From positions 1-43,255 of the forward strand of contig DATLHO010000330.1 in the NCBI GenBank assembly GCA_035539855.1: a DNA stretch of 43,255 bases, read 5' to 3'. The notes beneath the pieces were generated by a model, which was not told where the DNA came from, searched no databases, and saw only the letters and a list, made by a program, of their open reading frames with translations. Positions 16,101 to 24,194 of the stretch are shown piece after piece (the stretch's first letter is position 1; each line of letters starts with the position of its first letter). Position numbers and translations under genes: made by a program. This DNA is from DATLHO01 sp035539855 (GTDB lineage: Bacteria; Bacteroidota; Ignavibacteria; OLB7).

Positions 16101-17187
16101 TGTTGCGCGGGTCCGCGCCGGCCGATCGCGCGTACTGCGTCACGAGCACCGGCTGGTCGGCGACGATCTCGACCGGATCGAAGATGTCGATGTCGATGAA
16201 CGAGCCGATCGTGGCCATCGTCGAGGTCGTCACGCCGCGCGAGGCGCTCGTGACGGTCACGCGCGTCGGCAGCGCCGTCGTCGAGATGACTCGGACGAGA
16301 TCGCCGCCGAGCCGGCCGCCGAACGGGACGGTCATGTAGCGACGGCCCATTGCCGTGCGCGGCGGGAGCATCTCGATCAGGTGGTCCTTCGACTCGTAGA
16401 GCGTCGTGACGCCGGAGCGCACATGCCCACTGAGGAATCCGACGGGCTTGTCGGCGGTGACGATCGACCCCGTGAGGTCGGAGCCGAGCGCCCAGTCGCT
16501 GCGACGGGTCTCTCCGCCGTCCTGGACCTGCAGGATCTCGCCGCGACGAAGCACCCGGCGCATCGTCGCGCCGGCCGCGACGCCGGAGAGCGTCACCGTC
16601 GACGGCACCACCGTGACGACCGTGTTGTCGTAGGCGGCGATCACCGCAAACTCGCCGGCGCGCGGATACACCGCGCAGATGTCGCCGCGACCCATCGGCC
16701 GATAGTGATCGACGAAGTAGTTCGCGGAGATGTAGTCGGTGCCCCAGGAGCTGATCGGAAGCGCGAGATAGCCGTCGGAGGTCTCGGGCTTGCTGCTGTA
16801 GCAGGAGACGGAGATCGGCCGGTCGGAGCGGATCTCGATCGCGTTCTGGAAGATCCCCTCGCCGATGCACTCGTAGCGCGGATCGATCTGATGCTCGTAC
16901 ACCTCGAAGGCGCGCACGGTCTTCTCGGTGATCCTGCCGTCGGGCTCGGTGATGGTCACCTTCGCGCCGAACTTCGAGCTGATCGAGATCGACTGATAGG
17001 CGCTATCCCACGGACACCACTGCAGCTCCTCCCACATCTCGTTCTGCATGAACCCCACCATGAAGTGGAAGCCTTCGGCGTTCGAGCCCATCAGGGTCGG
17101 ACGCGACTTCTCGGGCTCCTGCGCGCGCACAGTCGAAGCGGCCGCGCAGAGCAGCAGCGCAGCCAGGACCGTAGCGGTGAGTCTCAT
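13144..17187 (-). CDS. Giant secreted protein: IgGFc-binding-like N-terminus, ASH-like repeats, T9SS sorting domain
   Basis: The start at 17187 gives 1347 residues with a signal peptide (MRLTATVLAALLLCAAASTV, cleaved near RAQ); the open frame extends 104 codons further upstream without sensible protein. Residues about 35-520 resemble the IgGFc-binding N-terminal domain seen in many bacterial surface proteins (DGYLALPISSWGTDYISANY, DNTVVTVVPSTVTL, DKPVGFLSGH). Residues about 650-1100 hold at least four Ig-like ASH/HYDIN-type repeats, each opening with a strand such as WDFGRVRLGRTG, GHDFGRVQLGDT or ADMGRLWIGET and a following NxGxxP/D segment. The last 75 or so residues fit a type A T9SS sorting domain (QNQPNPVRDRTEILF, LELFAADGRLVRVL, SGAYYYRLTSG). 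It is probably exported by T9SS and held at the surface or released. The ligand is unknown; IgG binding should not be assumed. Confidence 0.85.
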   Translation of the reverse strand: MRLTATVLAALLLCAAASTVRAQEPEKSRPTLMGSNAEGFHFMVGFMQNEMWEELQWCPWDSAYQSISISSKFGAKVTITEPDGRITEKTVRAFEVYEHQIDPRYECIGEGIFQNAIEIRSDRPISVSCYSSKPETSDGYLALPISSWGTDYISANYFVDHYRPMGRGDICAVYPRAGEFAVIAAYDNTVVTVVPSTVTLSGVAAGATMRRVLRRGEILQVQDGGETRRSDWALGSDLTGSIVTADKPVGFLSGHVRSGVTTLYESKDHLIEMLPPRTAMGRRYMTVPFGGRLGGDLVRVISTTALPTRVTVTSASRGVTTSTMATIGSFIDIDIFDPVEIVADQPVLVTQYARSAGADPRNNESLRVWFDPDMVVLTPVEQYVNGAIFATPSDTNQATGAIQFNAHFVTIVAERSSFASVKLNGVSIATMPTVVLGDMPGANYVWATVEIAEQSTHVLSGDGMFAGYLYGLGRYDSYAWPIGSGLRPISAVDDDPPMMLSRPICGGVEIIALDSGMTQNGLRAAWLDTTVSVNATFTPVPLTLGDEMSIGIVRAVDARQQAFARIWTEDLGGRRTYLDVTLAPSAPAFSSETLSMGNVEIGKSYNRPFTIANNGSAPVTIERMYLVRGREYLLEQTFEGITLAPDGGQLTLKIHFLASSLDNLTDTLVLVIDCREYRIPIIALAAAPRIATNGWDFGRVRLGRTGGPGQILVINTGDADLVIDSAAIVGATFSKRNELRWPVRIAPGGDTLALEVFFQPTATTSFTGAVRFYSNVPDSVATGTLTGRGVYPTLSILGHDFGRVQLGDTLCTVIPVANIGSDTAYLTGLDLPNPASYSYDRGAFPHALPEGDTLWVAVCFSPTEETSYITDVSPRNDDDLTAMNSLRGVGYRPRAALGGADMGRLWIGETHDSVVYVTNIGTDPITITRVWLEGGDVGDFIVEPLDAEQTIAPGGRLPVNVHFSPLQAGHREAYIHAETASRFQPQLDSVLIGFGLFALSSDQLTFDDSLAYSCEQRSGRLVITNEGNTQLTIATLEVACDPPIMTIDAPEPGYVIAVGESLVLDFTLDFSGYTGVTQASITWSFEEPPNLATRREFSREISIESRPQQYAASAWAPPQVIPGEVFELTVRVDSAAWKSIGEKEVRVEVEYDPTMTVFDEATWRNAVQLTGPWHRGTARWVAPARIEVQFLSATGEPIPLAGSALPTIPFRAYLGAREHDSLRATIIAFGNECAAPALAGAGIGLDSICGLSVRLFEFTGAPFVLRQNQPNPVRDRTEILFTLAMDAATRLELFAADGRLVRVLVDETLDAGDYTIVVDAATIGSGAYYYRLTSGPFSAIRSMQIAQ

Positions 17188-17521
17188 GTTCGGAATGGCT
17201 AGGTGAGGGTGTATCAATCGTTCGATAGCGCGCGAAACGGTTCGGGAGAATGCTACTGGGGATGCCGGAGGCGCCGCCCGCTGAACCCTACAGCGGCGCC
17301 ACACGCGGTCCGAGAATATACGGAACGAACATTTCGATACAAGCCGCAACCGACGTGGCTCCGGCATGTGTATGAGACTCTCCCGGGTGGCGATTGTCGC
17401 ACCGGGCGCGACATCGGTACAACGTTCGGGCGGGTCCCGTGGATAGCCGGTCGAGGTCCCAGCGAAAAGCGCCCGTCCCCACCGAGGGAACGGGCGCATT
17501 TCAGTCGAATCGCGATGACGC
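17188..17521. other. Intergenic region between the T9SS-protein gene and the OmpA/PD40 gene
   Basis: This 334-base stretch is the upstream region of the T9SS-protein gene and carries, at its far end, the terminator of the preceding PD40/OmpA gene (17469-17497). Reading frames cross it but encode Arg/Pro-rich sequence with no signal peptide or family resemblance, so I treat it as non-coding. I saw no strong promoter; an AT-rich patch near 17310-17345 is a possible site. Confidence 0.5.
17465..17497 (-). terminator. Intrinsic terminator after the PD40/OmpA gene
   Basis: GCGCCCGT (17469-17476) pairs with ACGGGCGC (17490-17497); inner C and G runs extend the stem past a one-base bulge. On the minus strand the stem is followed directly by TTTT (17465-17468). 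It lies 24 bases past the stop codon of the gene that ends at 17522. Confidence 0.75.
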
Positions 17522-19999
17522 CTAGTTGTTGACCGAGGTCGGCGTCTCGATGATCACCTGGACGGTACGGTTGTAGAAGCGTCCCTCCGGAAGGTCGTTC
17601 CGGTACAGCGGGTTCTCCTCACCGACGCCATCGCCAATGAGCGACGCGTAAACGCCCGCGCGGACGTTGCGCTTGACGGCGTTGACGACCGTTCCGGCGC
17701 GATCGCCGGAGAGCTTCTTGTTCCGATCCTCGGCGCCGACGACGTCGGTGTAGCCGGTGACCTTGATCTTGGCTCCCTGGCCGACGCTCGGCAGGATGAA
17801 CTCACGGATGATGCGGTCGTTGAGCGGACCGGCCTCCGGCGAGTCGAACTTGAAGAGCACCAGCGAGTAGCGGTCGATGGTCTTGTCGACGAGCTGCTCG
17901 GTCTTCTTGCGCTCGTTCGTGATGATCATGACCGGGATCTGGATCTCCGGCGAGCGGCACTCCTTGCCGTCCGGGCTGCGGACGATGAGCTGCGCCGTGT
18001 AGGAGTCCTCGGTGTTCGGAAGCGCGCCCGGCTCCTCGCTGGCCCCGCGGGCCCAGTTGTAGTTCGGCGAGGTGGCGCCGGTGCGGCCGACGTCCATCGA
18101 GTGCCAGTCCGGCGCTGCCGGCCGCTTGATCTCGATCGTGCGGCTGGCGACGATCGCGTCGGGGATGCCGTTGGTCATCGTGAAGTTCATCGTCTCCGGC
18201 TGCGGGTAGCGCCGCAGCTCGGTCTGCACGATCGGCTTGACGACCTCCCAGTCATCCGACAGGATCTCCGTGCGGCGGTTCTCGACGATGCCGAGCGGAT
18301 CCTTCGGATTGGAACGGAACTTCGGGAAGCCCTGCGGCGGCATCAGCTTGATGCGGCTCGCGTCGATCTGCCAGATCTGCGTCAGGTAGTTGTAGATGAC
18401 CTCGCCGCGGGTCTTCGAGACGGCGATCGTCTCGCCGATCGCGGGCTGCTCGGAGTTGTTGCCGACGATCGAAATCTTCGTCTCCGGATGCGAGCGCATG
18501 CGGTGACCGACGATGTTCAGCATGTGGTAGTACTTCTGGAGCGTACCGCCGGGGATCGTCGAGTCGCTGAAGCCCTTCGTCTGCTCGGGGCTGTTGAACA
18601 GGATGTAGCGGCTCGGGATCTCCGCGCTGCCGGAGTCGAAGAACACGTAGGTCAGCAGCGGATAGAGCTCCTTGACCAGGTTCTCCTCGATGAGCAGGCC
18701 GCGGAAGTTGCGGTACTTCGCCGGAGCGGTCTCCGGGAGCTCGCGGACGTAGTCGGCGATCTCGTAGTTGGCGACGAGCGTCGGCATCTGGCCGAGCGGG
18801 AAGTCCTTGCGGATCTCCATGTACTCCTTCGCCGCCGGGACCTCGATCGTGCCGCTGATCGCCTGGCCGTCGGACGACTGTCCGGTCGCGGTGATCGTGA
18901 TCGGCTCCTTGCCCGCGGTGATGACGAAGTTGTACTCGCCGGTCGACGTGTTCGTGACGGCGGCATGAATGCGCTCGCCGGTCGCCGCGTTGGTGAACGC
19001 GATGTTCGAGGCGAGGTTCGTGTTCGTGCACTGGTCGTAGACGCGGCCGACGATCAGGACGTTGATGATCTTCGGCGGCAGCAGGCCCATGAAGATGTCG
19101 AGCTTGCCGGCGTTGTCGATGTCGCGACGCTCCGACGAGAAGTAGACGATGTCGCCGGCGGCCGGCAGCGTGATGAACCGCTCGTCACGCGAGGTGTTGA
19201 ACGGAACGCCGAGGTTCTCCGGTGCGCCCCACTGCCCCGAGGCATCGAGGTTCGTCGAGAAGAAGTCGAGGCCGCCCTCGCCGCCGTGACCGGCCGACGA
19301 GAAGTACAGGACCTTGCTTCCGGCAAGGATGAACGGGCTGTCCTCGCGCTTCTCGGTGTTGACCGGCGCGCCGAGGTTGCGCGGAGCGCTCCAGCGGCCG
19401 TCGCCGCCGAGCGTCGAGACGTAGATGTCGGCGTCGCCGCTGCCACCCATGGCGCCCGGACGGTTCGAGACGAAGTACAGCGTCCGACCGTCGGAGCTGA
19501 TCGACGGCTGCGTGTCCCAGTACGGCGAGTTGATCTCGGTCACGTTGCGGATGTTCTTCCACTCGGTGCCGTCGAGCTCGGCCTCGTAGACGTCGCAGTC
19601 GCCGAGACCGTCATCGCGCTGACAGCCGGTGAAGAAGATCGTCTGGCCGTCGGCCGCGATCGAGGCGACACCTTCGTTGAGCGGCGTGTTGATCGGCACG
19701 CCGAGATTCTTCGGCGACGTGAAGACCGTGTCGAGACGGTCGGCCTTCGTCGTAAACATGAAGTCGTGACCGCCGACTCCTCCGGGGCGGTCCGAGACGA
19801 AGTAGAGCATCCGGCCGTCGATCGAGACGGTCGGCGCGTACTCCAGGTCGCCCGTATTGACGACGAATCCGATGTTGCGGATCTTGAAGTCCTGGAGCTT
19901 TGGGTTATCACCAGTCTCGGGCTGTGCCCAGAGGGGACCACCGACCATCCCGCCCATCAGGAGGGTTAGCAGCACCCCGAGTATGCGGCGAAAGTTCAT
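17522..19999 (-). CDS. Outer-membrane-associated PD40 repeat protein with two OmpA-like domains
   Basis: From the ATG at 19999 this is an 825-residue protein with a signal peptide (MNFRRILGVLLTLLMGGMVG, cleaved near LWAQ). Residues about 50-305 carry four to five PD40/WD40-like beta-propeller units, each with a SxDGRxLYFVSxRPGG-type strand. Residues about 312-400 look like a CarboxypepD_reg/Ig-like fold (LIVGRVYDQCTNTNLASN). Residues about 448-580 form a first OmpA-like domain (YVFFDSGSAEIPSRY, VSKTRGEVIYNYL, IVENRRTEI). Residues about 710-817 form a second (LVLFKFDSPEAGPLND, VTGYTDVVGAEDRNKKLSGD, FYNRTVQVII). OmpA-like domains bind peptidoglycan. PD40-OmpA proteins are common in FCB bacteria, some linked to T9SS or gliding (PorE-like). 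The frame extends 63 codons upstream of the chosen start without family sequence. Confidence 0.87.
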   Translation of the reverse strand: MNFRRILGVLLTLLMGGMVGGPLWAQPETGDNPKLQDFKIRNIGFVVNTGDLEYAPTVSIDGRMLYFVSDRPGGVGGHDFMFTTKADRLDTVFTSPKNLGVPINTPLNEGVASIAADGQTIFFTGCQRDDGLGDCDVYEAELDGTEWKNIRNVTEINSPYWDTQPSISSDGRTLYFVSNRPGAMGGSGDADIYVSTLGGDGRWSAPRNLGAPVNTEKREDSPFILAGSKVLYFSSAGHGGEGGLDFFSTNLDASGQWGAPENLGVPFNTSRDERFITLPAAGDIVYFSSERRDIDNAGKLDIFMGLLPPKIINVLIVGRVYDQCTNTNLASNIAFTNAATGERIHAAVTNTSTGEYNFVITAGKEPITITATGQSSDGQAISGTIEVPAAKEYMEIRKDFPLGQMPTLVANYEIADYVRELPETAPAKYRNFRGLLIEENLVKELYPLLTYVFFDSGSAEIPSRYILFNSPEQTKGFSDSTIPGGTLQKYYHMLNIVGHRMRSHPETKISIVGNNSEQPAIGETIAVSKTRGEVIYNYLTQIWQIDASRIKLMPPQGFPKFRSNPKDPLGIVENRRTEILSDDWEVVKPIVQTELRRYPQPETMNFTMTNGIPDAIVASRTIEIKRPAAPDWHSMDVGRTGATSPNYNWARGASEEPGALPNTEDSYTAQLIVRSPDGKECRSPEIQIPVMIITNERKKTEQLVDKTIDRYSLVLFKFDSPEAGPLNDRIIREFILPSVGQGAKIKVTGYTDVVGAEDRNKKLSGDRAGTVVNAVKRNVRAGVYASLIGDGVGEENPLYRNDLPEGRFYNRTVQVIIETPTSVNN

Positions 20000-20142
20000 T
20001 GCGCTGGTAAGCTGTAAGTGGTTGGAAGCGGAGTTCGACATCAAGCGCCTGGTCCGGAAAGAGAGTAGGAAGTTCGGTCGGGAGACCGATGCGGAAAGCT
20101 CGTCGTGGTGCCCACGGCCGCGCCGAGTTGTAACAGCATTGG

Positions 20143-20171
20143 AATCTAGGCCGTTGCCCTCCAAAAGACAA
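20143..20171 (-). promoter_or_regulatory. Possible promoter of the PD40/OmpA gene
   Basis: On the minus strand TTGTCT (20171-20166) and TAGATT (20148-20143) are separated by 17 bases in an AT-richer patch. Each box matches four of six sigma-70 consensus bases. It would give a leader of about 135 bases. This is a weak match and could be chance. Confidence 0.3.
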
Positions 20172-20285
20172 CTTGTTTCTTTGCTCAATTCAGCAATACG
20201 TGGCGGAATGTCACGGCAACAGCAAGCAATTGCGATGCAATAAGTGATGACCTTCGCGGGGGTCCCAGTGTTACGCCGCGAACGA

Positions 20286-20323
20286 ACGCGCCCGGTTCCG
20301 AAGCGAATCGGAACCGGGCGCGT
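20286..20323 (-). terminator. Hairpin terminator after the DUF1573 gene
   Basis: GCGCCCGGTTCCG (20288-20300) pairs perfectly with CGGAACCGGGCGC (20309-20321), and two further pairs extend it to 15 base pairs (20286-20323), with an 8-base loop. It is the longest perfect stem in the window. On the minus strand it is followed by GTTCGTTCG, a poor T-run, so termination efficiency is uncertain. Confidence 0.65.
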
Positions 20324-20353
20324 CGATGATGCGTCGCCTTCGTGCGAGGTCTC

Positions 20354-21124
20354 CTACTTGGCTCCCTGCGTCGCGCTGACGTCGACCGAGCCGCTCGGCG
20401 CAACCGCCGCGCCGGCCGCCGCGGCGACGTTGCCGTAGACGGTGAGCTCCTTCGTCGGGTACTCCTTCGTGGTCGTCTTCAGACGGATCGTTCCGTTCAT
20501 CGCGCCGGCGGCCTGCGGAGTGACGAACGCCGTGATCTCGATCTCCTGGCCGGGCTGCAGCTCCTGCTTCTCCTTCATGTTGAAGCGGACCTGGAAATTA
20601 CCGGCCGTCAGCTCCGGCGGGAAGACCGTGAACGCAGCATCGCCGCTGTTGACCAGGCGGATCGAGCTGGCGCTCTCGACACCGACCTTGGCGTCATTGA
20701 CGAGGAACCACTCGGTCGGACGGAATTCCATCACCGGCTTGATCTCGGCCTTCAGGTTGATCACCGTCGTCGGCGTCACCGGATCGTCGGAGTAGACCGT
20801 GATGATCTTGTGGAGCGCGCCCGAGCGGTTCTTGGCGTCGAGGTTGACGCTGATCTTGCCGGTCTCGCCCGGTCCGAGCACGTTCTTGTCGATCGGCGCG
20901 GCGGTGCAGCCGCAGCCCGGCTGCACGCGGTCGATCTTCAGGGTATCGGTGCCCGCGTTGCGGAGCTCGATGACCGTCTTGAGATCGCCCGGAGCGACCT
21001 TGCCCCAGTCGAACGTGTCACCACCGACGACTTCGATCTTTGCCTGCGCGCTGGCCGTGGCCGTGAAGACCGTCGCGGCCGCAAGCGCGACCAGGACCGT
21101 GCGCAACGGTTTCAGAGAGTACAT
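20354..21124 (-). CDS. DUF1573 (ASH-like) secreted protein
   Basis: This 256-residue protein has a signal peptide (MYSLKPLRTVLVALAAATVF, cleaved near ASAQ). It is followed by a DUF1573 domain: TFDWGKVAPGDLKTVIELRN, then TLKIDRVQPGCGCTAAP with the family's paired cysteines, then GPGETGKISVNLDAKNRSG. A second Ig-like half follows (about 130-225), and an Ala/Ser-rich tail. DUF1573 proteins are abundant in FCB bacteria; they are exported and have no firmly established role. A minus-strand promoter with a perfect TATAAT lies about 20 bases upstream, and the gene ends at its own hairpin, so it is probably monocistronic. Confidence 0.88.
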   Translation of the reverse strand: MYSLKPLRTVLVALAAATVFTATASAQAKIEVVGGDTFDWGKVAPGDLKTVIELRNAGTDTLKIDRVQPGCGCTAAPIDKNVLGPGETGKISVNLDAKNRSGALHKIITVYSDDPVTPTTVINLKAEIKPVMEFRPTEWFLVNDAKVGVESASSIRLVNSGDAAFTVFPPELTAGNFQVRFNMKEKQELQPGQEIEITAFVTPQAAGAMNGTIRLKTTTKEYPTKELTVYGNVAAAAGAAVAPSGSVDVSATQGAK

Positions 21125-21140
21125 GTGCGATTGCCTCAGG

Positions 21141-21169
21141 ATTATAGGATTGGTCTCGGATTCACTCTA
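21141..21169 (-). promoter_or_regulatory. Promoter of the DUF1573 gene
   Basis: On the minus strand TAGAGT (21169-21164) lies 17 bases before a perfect TATAAT (21146-21141). The -10 box is excellent and the -35 box poor (three of six). The expected transcript start is about ten bases before the ATG, so the leader would be very short. Confidence 0.5.
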
Positions 21170-21301
21170 GTGTGCTCGCGCGTCGTGCGTATCGCTCGTG
21201 AAGCTCGGGCGGAGGGGGATGGGAGGGACCAATATGGAAAGATTTGCCCTCCGGGTCAATGTCCTCGATGAGCCGATGCTCCCGGCGCCTGCCGAAGCGC
21301 G

Positions 21302-21340
21302 ATGGCCGGAGAGCGCCGCGACGGGCGTCTCTCCGGCCAT
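21302..21340 (-). terminator. Hairpin after the TPR gene
   Basis: ATGGCCGGAGAG (21302-21313) pairs with CTCTCCGGCCAT (21329-21340), and the inner CGCC/GGCG continues the stem past a one-base bulge to a 6-base loop. It lies directly beyond the stop codon at 21350. The T-run is weak. Confidence 0.6.
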
Positions 21341-21349
21341 TGCCATCGT

Positions 21350-23074
21350 CTACTCGCAGCCGAGGGCGGCGAGATTCTTCTGCGCGTCCTTGTTGCCGGG
21401 ACTGTAGCGCAGCGCCAGCTTGTAGTACCGGCAGGCGTTCTCCTTGTCGGTCAGCGAATGATACGCGAACCCTGCGTAGAGGTAGGCGTCACCGTAGTCG
21501 GACTTGAGCTTCGTCGCCTTGTCCATGTACGCGATCGACTCCTTGTACTTCTTGGCCTGGAACGCGTCGAGTCCGGCGAAGAAGTACCCGGCGGCCATGC
21601 CCTGGGCGTTGGCGGCCTCGGCGGCGAAGCCGCGGCGCTCCATCGTCCGGGCCACGTCGGCCGCGGCGGCGAAGTCCTTCTTCGCGGCGTTGGCGTTCAT
21701 GAGCCAGTAGTACGTCTGGAACTGCGTGCTGTCGGCCGCGATCGAGCGGTTGAGCGCGGCGATCGCCTCGTCGTAGCGCTTGAGCGAGAACTGCGACAGG
21801 CCGATGAACAGGTACGGCGTGGAGGCCGGCTGCTCGGGGCAGTTGGCGATACGCCTGGTGAAGACGTCGACGACCTGGTCGTGTCGCTTCATCTTGTACA
21901 GCAGGTTGCCGAGCTGCAGGCTCGTCTCGCAGTCCTTCGGATCGCGGTCGATCAGGCGCGTGTAGGCGGCGATCGCGCCGGCGGTGTCGCCGGTGTTCAT
22001 CAGCGCCGCGCCGAAGAACTGCGTCGCCTCGTTGTCCATGGCCGTATCGGGCACGAGCTTGTACATGGCGACCGCCTTCGGCCAGTCCTTGACCGCGACA
22101 TAGCTCTTGGCGAGCATCTGGCGCGCCTGCGCGTGGTACAGCGACGAGAGCGAGTCGTCGCGCGTGAGCATGCGCTCGAGGGCCGGCACCGCCTGCGCGT
22201 AATAGTTGCCGCCGAACGCCGCGCGCGCGAGCATCAGGTCACCGCGCGGATCCTCGGGACGGAGCTTGGTGTAGTTCTCGAACGAGGTACCCGCGTCGCC
22301 GAAACGCTCGGCCATCAGCAGGATCTCACCCTGCTCGTACCACGGCCGCGCGAGCTTCGGATTGAGCCCGGTGACCTTGTTGAACTCCTGCAGCGCCTTG
22401 TTGTAGTACTCGTTGCGCTCGGCCGCGTCGGAGGACCGGCGGGCCATCTCGCGGTACGAGCGGCCCAGGCGCACGCGCGGCTCGACCAGCGACGGGTTGC
22501 GCTTGATCGCCTCCTCGTACTGCGTCATCGCCAGCTCGTAGACGCCGCGCGCGAAGTACAGGTCGCCCAGCGAGAGGTACGGCTCGGCGGCATCCGGGAA
22601 CTTGTTGCGCGCGGACATCGCCGTGAGCTCGGCGCGCGAGAGCGAGTCCTTGCCGAAGGCGATGTACACCTCGGTGAGCGCGAGGTAGTTGGCCATTGCC
22701 TCCTCGTCGTACTTCATCGCCTGGCGGATGACCTCGAAGGCGCGCGGGTGCTCACCGAGCGCCGAGAACGCGAGCGCGAGCTTGCGGCTGGCCTCGGCGT
22801 CCTTGCGGCTGGCCTCGACGGCGCGCTCGTAGAGCTGCCGCGCGAGGTTGTAGCGCTCGAGCTCCATGTTCACGTCACCGGCCTCGACGAGCACGTCGCG
22901 ATCCTTCGGCGCGTCCTTCACGGCTTGATCGTACAGACGGGCCGCGGCGGTGTAGTCGCCGTCGGACGCGGCCTGGCGCGCCTGGTCGAGCGGACTCTGG
23001 GCCGCGGCCGAGGACGCGACGATCAGGAGCAGGGCCACTGCGATCTGGGCCACACGATTCAAGGCTTTATGCAT
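21350..23074 (-). CDS. Periplasmic tetratricopeptide-repeat protein
   Basis: From the ATG at 23074 this is a 574-residue protein with a signal peptide (MHKALNRVAQIAVALLLIVA, cleaved near SAAAQ). The rest is almost entirely TPR units of about 34 residues (for example AASDGDYTAAARLYDQAVKD, ALGEHPRAFEVIRQAMKYDE, YLSLGDLYFARGVYELAMTQ). At least ten units are recognisable. In many Bacteroidetes a TPR gene lies next to exbB-exbD-tonB and a PBP-like gene, as here, so it may be a partner of the TonB block. The frame extends 152 codons upstream of the chosen start with Arg/Ala-rich sequence that I regard as spurious. No Shine-Dalgarno is visible. Confidence 0.87.
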   Translation of the reverse strand: MHKALNRVAQIAVALLLIVASSAAAQSPLDQARQAASDGDYTAAARLYDQAVKDAPKDRDVLVEAGDVNMELERYNLARQLYERAVEASRKDAEASRKLALAFSALGEHPRAFEVIRQAMKYDEEAMANYLALTEVYIAFGKDSLSRAELTAMSARNKFPDAAEPYLSLGDLYFARGVYELAMTQYEEAIKRNPSLVEPRVRLGRSYREMARRSSDAAERNEYYNKALQEFNKVTGLNPKLARPWYEQGEILLMAERFGDAGTSFENYTKLRPEDPRGDLMLARAAFGGNYYAQAVPALERMLTRDDSLSSLYHAQARQMLAKSYVAVKDWPKAVAMYKLVPDTAMDNEATQFFGAALMNTGDTAGAIAAYTRLIDRDPKDCETSLQLGNLLYKMKRHDQVVDVFTRRIANCPEQPASTPYLFIGLSQFSLKRYDEAIAALNRSIAADSTQFQTYYWLMNANAAKKDFAAAADVARTMERRGFAAEAANAQGMAAGYFFAGLDAFQAKKYKESIAYMDKATKLKSDYGDAYLYAGFAYHSLTDKENACRYYKLALRYSPGNKDAQKNLAALGCE

Positions 23075-23232
23075 GTGTCTGACAGGAGATGAGTGATCGA
23101 CTGCTGATCGAACTGGGGCCACGTTCGGACCTACCGTCCGAAGCTCCGCGCCGGTTTTTACGACGTCGAGTCCCCCGAAAAAGATTGATCGGCCGCGCGG
23201 GATTCTTGTAACCCCGGGTAACGACCGCTGTG

Positions 23233-24189
23233 CTACGGCGCGCCGTCGGCGGGCACGACGAGCTCGATCCTGACGTTCTCCGGCTGCAGGCCCCGGTAGA
23301 CCAGGAAGTACTGCGCGTCCTGGCTGCGAGCGAGCCACGTCAGGAAGCCGTTGGCGAGCGAGTTGTTCGGCGCGAGCGTGTAGCCGACGATCGGCTGGCG
23401 CAGCGGATAGGTGCCGGTCACCAGCGTCGACGGGTGCACGCGCACCGGTCGGATGTATCGCCCGAGTGTGTCGTTGTGCCCCATCAGCAACGGCCGCAGT
23501 CGCGTGCTGTCGCGATTGACCCGGTACCACCCGAGCAGCGCGATCCCCTCCCCCGCCGCGGCGCGATCCGCGACCGAGTCGCTCGTCGCGAAATAGCGCA
23601 CCGGCGCGGCGATGTTCGAGTCGCCGAGCAGCTCACGGCGCACGACCATGAAGGTCGAGGAGTTCTGGTTCGGAACGAGAAACTGCGTCGTGCCCGCGCC
23701 GATCGCGCTGTCGATCTCAAGCGGGTAGCCCGGCGGCGACTTCAGCGCGTTGCGCAGTCGCTCGAGCGTCGTCTGGCGCATCGGTGAGCCGGTCGCCACC
23801 GCGGCGACCAGGCCGTCGTAGCCGATCACATAGGTGCCCAGCTGCTCGCCCGCCTCGGTGATCGCGCGCTCCTCGTCGGCGAGCATCCGACGCCCGATCA
23901 CCGCGGCGACGGTCGCGCTCGTATCGCGGCGCTGCGTCATGCCGGCATCGGCGCGCAGCATCTCCTCGATCGCCGTGCGCGCCGGCACCGCGTGAATCTC
24001 GATGCGCGCGTTCGGACTGCGCAGCGCGAACGTGTCCCTGAGCGCCTCGATCAACGGGGCGTACATCTCGTCGACGAACAGGATGAGCCGCCCTGTGGTC
24101 GGTGTGTTGGCGTCGGGATTCGGAGGCTCGCACCCGGCGAGCGCGACGACGACTCCCAGCGCGATGAGGACCCGGTACACTCGAAGCAT
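23233..24189 (-). CDS. PstS-like periplasmic-binding lipoprotein
   Basis: The protein starts MLRVYRVLIALGVVVALAGC, a lipoprotein signal with lipobox LAGC, and is 318 residues. It has the two-lobe PBP-like fold of phosphate-binding PstS relatives: GRLILFVDEMYAPLIEALRD, VIGRRMLADEE, YVIGYDGLVAAVATGSPM, GAGTTQFLVPNQNSSTFMVV, then a late strand TYPLRQPIVGY typical of PstS-like proteins. I chose the ATG at 24189, preceded by GGGGAG 11 bases upstream. A GTG at 24198 overlaps the previous stop and is too close to that site. No phosphate ABC transporter is present; the linkage to TonB/ExbBD genes is common in FCB genomes but the ligand in that setting is not known to me. Confidence 0.78.
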   Translation of the reverse strand: MLRVYRVLIALGVVVALAGCEPPNPDANTPTTGRLILFVDEMYAPLIEALRDTFALRSPNARIEIHAVPARTAIEEMLRADAGMTQRRDTSATVAAVIGRRMLADEERAITEAGEQLGTYVIGYDGLVAAVATGSPMRQTTLERLRNALKSPPGYPLEIDSAIGAGTTQFLVPNQNSSTFMVVRRELLGDSNIAAPVRYFATSDSVADRAAAGEGIALLGWYRVNRDSTRLRPLLMGHNDTLGRYIRPVRVHPSTLVTGTYPLRQPIVGYTLAPNNSLANGFLTWLARSQDAQYFLVYRGLQPENVRIELVVPADGAP

Positions 24190-24194
24190 GACGA

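Larger units (their letters stand above)
20000..20353. other. Intergenic region upstream of the PD40/OmpA gene
   Basis: This 354-base stretch holds the probable leader and promoter of the PD40/OmpA gene (20000-20240, including an AT-richer patch at 20130-20240) and the terminator of the DUF1573 gene (20286-20323). No protein family is recognisable in the frames that cross it. Confidence 0.5.

Noticed and set aside
13144..17187. IgG-binding virulence function
   Set aside because: The domain name comes from a eukaryotic protein; bacterial homologs in this group are not shown to bind IgG.
14260..17202. Long plus-strand open frame of 980 codons opposite the T9SS-protein gene
   Set aside because: It is the antisense of a clearly recognisable protein, is almost all Arg, Asp, Val, Ala and Gly with no domain or signal peptide, and such shadows are expected at about 65% GC.
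23124..23142. Hairpin TTCGGAC/GTCCGAA upstream of the TPR gene
   Set aside because: It has only seven pairs, has no T-run on the minus strand and lies in a leader; kept out as a terminator. It could still be an operator.
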